Assembly: GCF_000178855.1 (NCBI RefSeq)
Contig: NZ_ADVG01000001.1
Span: 2,889,481 to 2,953,480 of the forward strand
DNA: 64,000 nucleotides
DNA from: Ktedonobacter racemifer DSM 44963
GTDB lineage: Bacteria > Chloroflexota > Ktedonobacteria > Ktedonobacterales > Ktedonobacteraceae
Reading direction: 5' to 3'
Shown: positions 26,450 to 33,738 of the stretch, piece after piece
Layout: each line of letters opens with the position of its first letter
How positions within the stretch are numbered: position 1 is the first letter of the stretch
Made by a program: the position numbers and the translations under genes
The notes under the pieces: generated by a model
Seen by the model: the letters and a program-made list of their open reading frames with translations, nothing else
The model's database searches: none
Told to the model about the DNA's origin: nothing

Positions 26450-28254
26450 ATGGAAAGTAGAAGATCAAGTACGATAGCAAATAGGAAAGCACCCAGGATC
26501 AAGAAGAAAATTGACCCTGAGAGTGAGGCTTGGAACAAGTTGCCCTGGCGCAAGTTTGAGCAGCATGTCTACCGCATCCAAAAGAGAATCTACCGAGCCA
26601 GTCAACGTGGCAATCAACGTGCAGTCCAAAAACTTCAAAAGCTCTTGATGAAATCGGAAGCAGCAAGGCTTCTTGCTGTACGCCGCGTCTCACAGGATAA
26701 CCAGGGCAAGAAAACAGCGGGGGTTGATGGAGTGAAGAACTTGAAACCTCAACAGAGGCGACAGGTGGCATCGCTCATTCATCCCAAACAATGGCCGCAG
26801 AAAGTAAAACCAGTCCGAAGGGTATTTATCCCCAAGCCTGGAAAAAACGAACAACGGCCTTTAGGGATTCCTACGATGTATGAGCGCGGACGACAATGTC
26901 TTGTGAAATCCGCGCTCGAACCAGAATGGGAAGCTCGCTTTGAGGTGAACAGCTATGGTTTTCGCCCTGGACGATCCTGTCACGATGCTATCGCAGCAAT
27001 CTTTCTGGATATCGGAAAAAGGCAAAATATGTCCTTGACGCTGACATCCGGGGCTGTTTCGATAACATTGACCAGACAGCACTCTTGAAAAAACTTCAGA
27101 CCTATCCACGTCTGAGACAGGCCGTCCAGGCCTGGCTCAAATCGGGAGTCATGACAGAGGGGGAATTCACACCTACAACCAGCGGAACCCCGCAGGGTGG
27201 CGTTGTCTCTCCTTTACTCATGAATATAGCGTTGTACGGGCTGGAAGAGGCTCTCAAAGGCGTAAAGAGGACCCCAAGGGATAAACCCCAAATGGTACGA
27301 TACGCCGATGATCTAGTGGTCTTTCATTCAACGCTAGAAACCATCCTTGAAGTGAAAACAAGAATCAATGACTGGTTAAAGGACATGGGACTGGAACTGA
27401 AGCCAAGTAAAACGAGAATCACCCACACACTCACACCCTATGAAGGAAATGTGGGATTCGAGTTTCTAGGATTTTCCATCCGGCAATATCCGGTAGGAAA
27501 GAACCGTACAGGGACCAACTCACAAGGCACTCCGCTTGGCTTCAAAACGATCATCAAACCGAGCAAAGAAGCCGTCAAACGACACATAGCCCAGATGAAG
27601 CAGCAAATCAACAAACGGAGATCAGCGCCGCAAGGACAACTGATTAAGGAACTTTCTGCCATCATCAGGGGATGGTCCAACTACTACAGAACAGTCTGCT
27701 CCAAGGCTGAGTACAGTAGATGTGACTACATTCTTCAGCAACAGCTATGGTCGTGGGCAATTCGTAGGCACCCAAACAAAAACAGACATTGGATTAGGCA
27801 AAGGTACTGGAAGAGAGGCGAAGGCCAATACAGCATCTTTGCAACCTCCGAAGATTATGACCTGAGAAGGCATGATGCGACGAAGATCCAACGACATGTC
27901 AAAGTAAAAGGTGCTGCCAGCCCCTATGACGGAAACCTCATGTATTGGAGCCAACGACTGAAAAACCACCCAACAACGAGAGGAACACTGGCGATGCTGC
28001 TTCTGAAGCAGCAAGGCAAGTGTAGATGGTGCGATTTGCAGTTCCGCGAAGGAGATCAAATCGAGATAGACCACATCACTCCTAAAAGTGAGGGAGGAGG
28101 AGAGGAACTGAGTAACAAGTGTGCTCTCCACCGACATTGCCACGACCAAAGACATGGTACCCATAACAAGGGCCATATGATTGAGGAGCCGAGTGAAGAG
28201 AAATCTTCATGCTCGGTTTTGCAGACGAGCGGATGGGGCGACCCATGCGCTTAG
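26450..28254 (+). pseudogene. Group II intron reverse transcriptase/maturase with HNH domain, frameshifted
   Basis: The N-terminal frame (to about 27030) has the RT-0 to RT-2 region (GKKTAGVDGVKN, VRRVFIPKPGKNEQRPLGIP, FEVNSYGFRPGRS). The remainder lies in the frame ending at 28254 and carries SGTPQGGVVSPLL, the catalytic YADD, maturase domain X (AIIRGWSNYY) and a C-terminal HNH endonuclease (CRWCDLQF ... IDHITPKSEGG ... LHRHCHDQRHG). One missing A in the run at 27024-27027 breaks the frame; adding it gives YVLDADIRGCFDNID with the RT-3 aspartate. It would normally promote splicing and retrohoming. As written it is inactive unless trans-complemented or a sequencing error. Confidence 0.88.
28186..28219 (+). 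ncRNA. Group II intron domain V
   Basis: 34-nt hairpin: GAGCCGAG / CTCGGTTT outer helix with the AGC catalytic triad, TGAAGA-GAAA-TCTTCA inner helix with a GAAA tetraloop. This is the catalytic core of group II ribozymes. The maturase frame reads through it. Confidence 0.88.
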
Positions 28255-29289
28255 TTTATCCCACACCAGAACAGCGGCAGATGCTTGCTCAAACCTTTGG
28301 GTGTTGTCGTTTCGTCTATAACTGGGCATTGCGCAAGAAAACCGATGCCTATTACAAGGACCACCAGCGACTCTACTACAAAGAGTTGAGTCTCCTGTTG
28401 ACTGACTTGAAAAAGCAAGAAGAGACGCAATGGTTGAACGAGGTTTCCAGTGTGCCATTGCAGCAAGCTCTTCGTCACCTGGACAAAGCGTTTCTCAACT
28501 TCTTTGAAGGACGGGCCAAGTACCCCACCTTCCACAAAAAGCGAAACGCGCAATCGGCTACCTATACAGCCAATGCCTTCACCTGGCGCAATGGCTCTCT
28601 TACGCTTGCCAAGATGAGCGAACCTCTCCAGATGGTGTGGTCGCGTCCTTTGCCAAACGATGCAATCCCTTCGAGTGTGACCATCTCCAAAGATGCGGCT
28701 GATCGCTACGCGCATCTCTCTGCTGGTAGAAGAGGACATTGTGCATCTGCCTTCCAATGAGAAGGCGATAGGCGCTGATCTTGGGCTGAAATCCTTTGTG
28801 GCCTTGTCCTCTGGGGAAATTGTTGGCAACCCCAGATTCTTCGCCAAAGATGAGAAGCATCTGGCACGCGCTCAGAGACGACATGCCAAGAAGAAAAAAG
28901 GCAGCAAGAACCGAGACAAGACACGCAAGAAGGTAGCGCGTCTTCATGCCCATATCGCTGATCGACGCCGTGATGCGCCTGCACAAGCTCTCGACACGAC
29001 TGATCCGTGAAAACCAAACGATCTGTGTTGAGTCGCTGGCAGTCAAAAACATGGTCAAGAATGAGAAGCTCGCCAAAGCGATAAGCGATGTCGGATGGTC
29101 TGAGTTTGTGTCCCAATTGGAATACAAAGCCGACTGGTATGGTCGAACCCTGGTCAAGATTGATCGGTGGTACCCTTCCAGTAAGCGCTGCTTCGAGTGC
29201 GGTCATCTTCTCGACGCTCTCACGCTTGATGTGCGTGAATGGATCTGCCCTGAATGTGGTGTCCATCACGACCGTGACATCAATGCAGC

Positions 29290-29445
29290 AAACAATATCC
29301 TTGCCGTGGGACTCACGGTTCATGCCTGTGGAGAGAGCAGAAGACCTGGAGCGGTGAAAACCAAACCAGGCAGTTCTCGACGAAGCAGGAAAGCCTCGAA
29401 GTGATTCGAGGAATCCCCCCGCTTGAGCCGTGGGGAGGATGTCAA
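29290..29445 (+). ncRNA. Probable omega (guide scaffold) RNA at the tnpB 3' end
   Basis: TnpB guide RNAs arise from the 3' end of the gene and the right end of the element. Here two hairpins (29394-29411, stem CCTCGAA; and about 29416-29437, CCCCGC...GTGGGG) end at GGATGTCAA. The guide would start at 29446. The 5' limit is a guess. Confidence 0.5.
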
Positions 29446-29927
29446 TGTTTGACACCGTTGCGCCTGAGATACAGGCTATAGATCCACTCCGCCACGGCCC
29501 TCGGCAAGACGTTCAATATGGGTACGATCTGCCGGATTACGGCCAGGTGGTCATAGCTTCCCTGCTGGCGCCAGATCTGCTCTTCTTTGAGTACAAAGAC
29601 ACTCTTCCCTGGGGACTGAAAGGGCTTGCCACCCAGGCCCAGGACTCGGGGACCAATCCCGCTGGCCATCCAGGTCACTTCAAAGGTATCTCTTTCGCGC
29701 CTACTGGTCGTCTGCTCTGTATAGGTAATGGTTGGCGTGCTACGGAAGCGCCAGCGAAACCAGTTCTCGATCTGGCTCTTACCCCGGCGCGGGCCCGGCA
29801 TACCACTATCAAATAGCTCGGCCTCCGCCGCATAGAGAGCCACCAGAGCCTCCACATCATGCGCGTTGAAGGCCGTAATCCACTGCCGCACTGTGGGGTG
29901 CGATAAATCCGTCGCATTCTCGTTCAT
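29442..29927 (-). CDS. SnoaL-like (NTF2-fold) protein
   Basis: 161 residues with start ATG at 29927. The sequence is typical of the SnoaL/NTF2-like fold: VRQWITAFNAHDVEALVALY, AELFDSGMPGPRRGKSQI, then strands ending in LAVIRQIVPIL. The fold includes polyketide cyclases (SnoaL), isomerases and many small-ligand binders. It is divergent from the KS-alpha/KS-beta operon next to it, so a role as cyclase or accessory in that pathway is possible but unproven. Its stop codon lies on the right edge of the TnpB element. A 22-bp tandem duplication carrying AAAGGA lies upstream. Confidence 0.72.
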   Translation of the reverse strand: MNENATDLSHPTVRQWITAFNAHDVEALVALYAAEAELFDSGMPGPRRGKSQIENWFRWRFRSTPTITYTEQTTSRRERDTFEVTWMASGIGPRVLGLGGKPFQSPGKSVFVLKEEQIWRQQGSYDHLAVIRQIVPILNVLPRAVAEWIYSLYLRRNGVKH

Positions 29928-29929
29928 CT

Positions 29930-29976
29930 AATACCAGCTCGTCCTTTTTCTAAAATACCAGCTCGTCCTTTTTCTG
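29930..29976 (-). repeat. Tandem duplication of a ribosome-site-bearing 22-mer
   Basis: Two consecutive copies of AATACCAGCTCGTCCTTTTT(CT). On the minus strand each copy contains AAAGGA, so the leader of the SnoaL-like gene carries two possible ribosome sites. Confidence 0.75.
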
Positions 29977-30146
29977 TTAGGCACTTCACAGGAGAGGTGT
30001 TACACCACTCATACTTTCATTCACACCTTTGTCGTATTATATACTAAGCAAGATGGAAGCGATTGGGCAGTGTTACCTACTATAGCTGCCAATTACATAG
30101 ATGTCACTCTATTTACCAGGAGTATGGAGTGTCAGGGAGGTTTTGC

Positions 30147-31064
30147 TTGAGTGCTCTTACCGCAGCCCAGATCGATGATGCTACCTTTCACGAGGATGTC
30201 GCATATATTGAGTCGTTATGGCAACGTACCTCTATTGGCAACCTTGACGTTCCTCTTATCGATCACGGTCAGGGCACACCCCTGGTCATGGTTCCCATTC
30301 TTGAACACCTGGAGTTTGTCTATGCGCGCCAGGTCCGTGCGCTTAGCCAGCAGCGACGCGTGATCCTCTACCGCCGGCGCGAGACACGCACCACACAGAC
30401 CATCAGCCTGGCCGCGCGCGTTGAGGAGCTTCGGGGCGTCCTCGATGGCTTACATCTCGACCAGGTGGACCTGCTCGCGCATGGAGATGCCGCGATGGTG
30501 CTGCTCGAATTTGCCGCGCGCTACCCCCAACGCTGCCGCTCGCTCACTATCATCGCGCAGGGAGCCGACTACCAGATCGCTCCACATCCCTTCATCTGGC
30601 TGCTCCATGAGCTATATGTGCGCACTCCTGTCGAGTATATACTCCCCGCCACGTTTCTGCGCCGTACCGTCATTAACTACATCATGGCTCACGCGCCAGG
30701 CAATACAACCAGGCCCGCCCTGCCCCGCCATCTCATTGAGGAGCAGTTTCAAAAGATCGCGCGCTGGCCCTTCGTTTATAAGTACTCGGTCCTACCTGTC
30801 ATCCACTATTTTGAGATGCGCCAACGCATCTCAGCACTCACTATGCCTGTGTTCTTGATCAATCGCGCCGATGACGCGCTCTCCCCAGAATACAAGACGC
30901 GCTGGATGGCGAAGCAATTGCCTAACTGTGCCGCGTACCACGTGGTACCAGGAGCCGAGCGCTTCTTTATGTATTCGCAGGCCGAAGTTGTCACGCCACT
31001 CATTGAGGCCTTTCTACAAGGAGAAAACCCACAACGCCCGTTACCACAATCGCAGACCCTGTGA
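30147..31064 (+). CDS. Alpha/beta-hydrolase-fold protein lacking catalytic Ser and His
   Basis: About 305 residues; the TTG at 30147 is chosen because AGGGAGG lies 6 nt before it. The overall sequence aligns with alpha/beta hydrolases (LDQVDLLAHGDAAMVLLEFA corresponds to the nucleophile elbow; LINRADDALSPEYK to the acid loop; VVPGAERFF to the histidine loop). In the elbow the usual GHSxGG reads AHGDAA, so the serine is Gly, and in the last loop the usual GAGHF reads GAERF, so the histidine is gone. It is probably a non-hydrolytic protein (binding, scaffold or cyclase-like role). It heads the operon of KS-alpha, KS-beta and monooxygenase. Confidence 0.72.
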   Translation: MSALTAAQIDDATFHEDVAYIESLWQRTSIGNLDVPLIDHGQGTPLVMVPILEHLEFVYARQVRALSQQRRVILYRRRETRTTQTISLAARVEELRGVLDGLHLDQVDLLAHGDAAMVLLEFAARYPQRCRSLTIIAQGADYQIAPHPFIWLLHELYVRTPVEYILPATFLRRTVINYIMAHAPGNTTRPALPRHLIEEQFQKIARWPFVYKYSVLPVIHYFEMRQRISALTMPVFLINRADDALSPEYKTRWMAKQLPNCAAYHVVPGAERFFMYSQAEVVTPLIEAFLQGENPQRPLPQSQTL

Positions 31065-31084
31065 CACTCTCTTGACTATTGTCC

Positions 31085-31110
31085 CTGTAGTGGTGGATTC
31101 ACCACTTAGT
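31085..31110 (+). promoter_or_regulatory. Operator-like hairpin before KS-alpha
   Basis: AGTGGTG-GATT-CACCACT, a 7-bp-arm palindrome in the 90-bp gap between the hydrolase-fold gene and KS-alpha. A further ATTGGTGG lies downstream. It could be an operator or a small RNA hairpin. Confidence 0.3.
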
Positions 31111-31154
31111 AATTCCTCATTGGTGGTTCTAAGAACATAGAGGGAGAATCTTTC

Positions 31155-32480
31155 ATGGATGACTTACAGCTCCATTCCTCAGCCCCTTCCAGACGGCGGG
31201 TCGTCATTACAGGTCTCGGAGTTGTCGCTCCCAACGGGATTGGGAAAGACGATTTCTGGCAGGCGTGCGTGACTGGTCAATCGGGTATTCGCCACATCAC
31301 ACGCTTCGATGCCAGCACCCTCCCTGTACGTATCGCTGGCGAAGTCGCGCATTTTGAGCCGCAACGCCTGGGACTCACCCCTATGGAGATGACACACCTG
31401 GATCGCTGCACCCAATTCGCGGTTGCAGCGGCCAATCTGGCCTGGCAAGACGCGGGCCTTCCGTCTTCTCTCACACAGGAGGAGCGCGAACACTTCGGTG
31501 TCTACGTGGGGAGCGCGATGTCCTATGTAGAAGAGGGTGAGCGGCTCTGGCTACAACTTACCAAAGACGGTCTCCAGGGACTGGCCGACGATTCCATTAG
31601 CGCCACGTCCCTGATGACACACGCCTCCGCCATGAGCGTCGCTGCCCATCATCAGTTGCATGGTCCCAGCACGGTGATCGCGACTGGCTGTTCAGCGGGT
31701 GCGGATGCCATCGGCGAGGCCTACTGGCTTATTCAGGAGGGACAGGTAGAGCGTATGCTAGCCGGGGGGACGGATTCCGCGATCAGCCCCATAGGGTTGG
31801 ATGTCTTCTGCGTCATGGGTGCGCTCAGCACCATCTATAACGATACGCCCGAACAGGCCTCGCGCCCCTATGATCATAAACGTGACGGCTTTGTCATGGC
31901 CGAAGGCGCCGGCATGCTTCTTTTGGAGGAGCGCGAGGCCGCCCTTGCCCGCGGCGCACACATCTACGCGGAAATTATTGGCTTTAACACCAATAGCAAC
32001 GCCTATCATATGACAGCCTTGCCGTCCGATGGCGCGCCCCTCCACCATCTCCTGGAGCAGGCGATTGAGGATTGCCAACTGCGCTTCTCCGATCTTGGCT
32101 ACATCAACTCGCATGGTAGCTCGACGCCGCCTAATGAAATCGCGGAGACCGCGGCCTATAAGGCGCTCTTCGGCGAATATGCCTATAAGATACCTATCAG
32201 CGCTACCAAGTCAATGATCGGGCATACCCAGGGAGCCGCCAGCGCGATTGAGGCTGTCGTGACCGCCATGGTTATCGATCAACAATTGCTGCCCCCAACC
32301 CTCAATCAGGAGCATCCCGATCCTTTCTGTGACCTTGATTATGTCCCCAATGTCGCTCGCGCAAGCGCCGTCAACGTAGCGCTCTCTCATTCTAGTGGCT
32401 TCGGCGGAGTCAATAGCGTCCTCGTCTTCGCTCAACCTGACTGGCTAAAAGAAACTATGGGTAATGAAAATTATGGCTAA
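31155..32480 (+). CDS. Beta-ketoacyl synthase, KS-alpha type
   Basis: 441 residues; GAGGGAGA precedes the ATG. Thiolase-fold condensing enzyme with the full catalytic set: Cys179 in ATGCSAGADAIG, His320 in NSHGSSTPPNE, Lys352 in TKSMIGH and His357. The active-site context (TGCSAG, then AGGTDSAISPIGL) resembles the KS-alpha of type II polyketide synthases as well as FabF; the next gene, a KS without Cys, makes KS-alpha the better reading. It would condense malonyl-ACP extender units onto a growing acyl chain. Stop overlaps the next start. Confidence 0.87.
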   Translation: MDDLQLHSSAPSRRRVVITGLGVVAPNGIGKDDFWQACVTGQSGIRHITRFDASTLPVRIAGEVAHFEPQRLGLTPMEMTHLDRCTQFAVAAANLAWQDAGLPSSLTQEEREHFGVYVGSAMSYVEEGERLWLQLTKDGLQGLADDSISATSLMTHASAMSVAAHHQLHGPSTVIATGCSAGADAIGEAYWLIQEGQVERMLAGGTDSAISPIGLDVFCVMGALSTIYNDTPEQASRPYDHKRDGFVMAEGAGMLLLEEREAALARGAHIYAEIIGFNTNSNAYHMTALPSDGAPLHHLLEQAIEDCQLRFSDLGYINSHGSSTPPNEIAETAAYKALFGEYAYKIPISATKSMIGHTQGAASAIEAVVTAMVIDQQLLPPTLNQEHPDPFCDLDYVPNVARASAVNVALSHSSGFGGVNSVLVFAQPDWLKETMGNENYG

Positions 32481-33738
32481 TAATCAGCAACGCCGAGTAG
32501 TGGTTACAGGTCTGGGTGTGGTCGCCCCTAATAGTATTGGAACCACCAACTTCTGGCAGGCCAGCCGCGATGGTATCTCAGGCATCACGCGCCTCGAGCC
32601 ACATGAGAGCTACGCACATGCCAACCTGCCTCTCTGGGTAGCGGGGGCCGTTCGCGACTTCGTGACTGAAGATTATATTGACCGCAAGCTCGCCAATCGC
32701 ACGGATCGCATGACGCACTTCGCCTTTGCCGCCATCCAGGAAGCTATTATGGATGCTGGACTCGACCTGGCGCAGGAGAATCCACGCCGCGTAGGGGCCG
32801 TCATCGCCAATGCTATGGGTGGGGTAGACTTTGTTCTTAAGCAATTACATACACTCTACACGCGGGGGCCGCGCTTTGTCAGCGCCTATACTGCTATCGC
32901 CTGGCTCAATGTGGCCAACGTTGGGCAGGCCGCTATTCGCTATAACATCCAGGGCTACTGTAAAACGCCCGTTAACGACGCGGTCAGCGGTCTCAATGCG
33001 CTTGGCATGGCTGCGGGAGCCATTCGTCGCAATACCGCGGATATGATTATCGCTGGCGGTTGCGAAGCTTTCCTCCATCCCCTGCTCCTGCGCGTCCTGG
33101 CCCAGCAGGGCGTTTGCACGACGAGCGATGATCCGAATGCCTATCGGCCCTTCGATCAACGAGCCACAGGTCTGATTCTGGCCGAAGGTGCGGGCATCTG
33201 TATTCTCGAAGAGTATGAGCACGCTCGCCGCCGTGGCGCAACCATCTATGGCGAACTCGTCGGCTATGGCCAGACCAATGAGGCCCAGGGCTTGCATGCC
33301 CCCTCCAGTGATGGCACTCAGTATGCACGCGCCATGTGCCAGGCCATGAACCAGGGAAGGCTACAAACCTCCGACCTGGCCTATGTACAGCTCGATGGAC
33401 GTGCGCATCCCGCTTCGGACCAAGGCGAGGCCGAGGCTCTCAAACTGGCCTTTAGTGCCGAGAGCGAGCGCATCCCGGTCAGCGTTCCCCGCACCAGCAT
33501 TGGCCATAGCTATGCCGCCGCCGGGGCCATCGACGCTCTGACCGCGCTCCTGGCCCTCAAGCATGGAGTGATTCCCCCAACGCTCAACTGCGATGATCCC
33601 GATCCACGCTACCACCTGAACCTGGTGCGCAATGAGGCCCGACCTATCGAGCACAAGGACGCACCTTCAGGGGTACTGGTCGCTGGTCGCGGCCTGGGCG
33701 GCTCCAATGTTGTCCTGGCATTCACACAGGAGCCATGA
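32464..33738 (+). CDS. KS-beta / chain-length-factor-like protein
   Basis: 424 residues; starts ATG at 32464 or 32473, overlapping the KS-alpha stop, which suggests translational coupling. It aligns along its length with ketosynthases (RRVVVTGLGVVAPNSIG at the start; IPPTLNCDDPDP late). The active Cys position reads NDAVSG (Ala173), the first His is replaced (QLDGRAHP) and Lys is Arg (VPRTSIGH), with only the last His kept. Loss of the Cys in a KS paired with an intact KS defines the chain-length factor of type II polyketide synthases, which forms a heterodimer with KS-alpha and sets chain length. Confidence 0.85.
   Translation: MKIMANNQQRRVVVTGLGVVAPNSIGTTNFWQASRDGISGITRLEPHESYAHANLPLWVAGAVRDFVTEDYIDRKLANRTDRMTHFAFAAIQEAIMDAGLDLAQENPRRVGAVIANAMGGVDFVLKQLHTLYTRGPRFVSAYTAIAWLNVANVGQAAIRYNIQGYCKTPVNDAVSGLNALGMAAGAIRRNTADMIIAGGCEAFLHPLLLRVLAQQGVCTTSDDPNAYRPFDQRATGLILAEGAGICILEEYEHARRRGATIYGELVGYGQTNEAQGLHAPSSDGTQYARAMCQAMNQGRLQTSDLAYVQLDGRAHPASDQGEAEALKLAFSAESERIPVSVPRTSIGHSYAAAGAIDALTALLALKHGVIPPTLNCDDPDPRYHLNLVRNEARPIEHKDAPSGVLVAGRGLGGSNVVLAFTQEP

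Larger units (their letters stand above)
25877..28260 (+). mobile_element. Group II intron inserted in tnpB
   Basis: The intron begins with canonical GTGCGACCC directly after tnpB codon 12 and ends at ...GTTTATC just before the resumed tnpB frame; the boundary is ambiguous by one base because both sides share a C. It contains an intron-encoded reverse transcriptase ORF and a domain V. Size 2384 bp, within the usual range. Precise splicing would rejoin RLY and PTPEQ of tnpB. Confidence 0.88.
25840..29404 (+). pseudogene. tnpB: tnpB (RNA-guided nuclease family), split by intron and frameshifted twice
   Basis: Exon 1 (25840-25876) encodes MKQKRAFKYRLY plus one base; exon 2 resumes at 28261. Joining them restores the TnpB start motif RLYPTPEQRQML without frame loss, giving about 392 residues, the normal TnpB length. 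Within exon 2, single extra bases near 28710 (TACGCGCATC) and 28973 (GATGCGCCTG) break the frame. RuvC motifs remain, but in different frames: GADLGLKSF, CVESLAVKNM, zinc-binding CFECGH ... CPECG, and HDRDINAANN. TnpB is a guide-RNA-directed nuclease that promotes retention of its element; this copy is not expected to be active. Confidence 0.85.
25712..29445 (+). mobile_element. IS200/IS605-group TnpB element (no tnpA), interrupted by a group II intron
   Basis: The element contains tnpB only. The right end carries the typical terminal structure: hairpin CCTCGAA-GTGA-TTCGAGG overlapping the tnpB stop, then CCCCGC...GTGGGG and GGATGTCAA, where TCAA-type cleavage sites are usual for this group. 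The left end is not certain. A hairpin CCCCTGTTT/AAACATGGGG near 25736-25757 and the paired ACACTGTAAC before tnpB are candidate left-end structures, so the left coordinate is approximate. Confidence 0.65.

Noticed and set aside
28209..28760. Separate gene starting inside the intron 3' end (MLGFADERMGRP...)
   Set aside because: The first codons are intron domains V-VI; the real sequence is tnpB exon 2.
30934..30950. GTACCACGTGGTAC as a second parS-like site
   Set aside because: Only CACGTG is shared, flanks do not match parS, and it lies in coding sequence.
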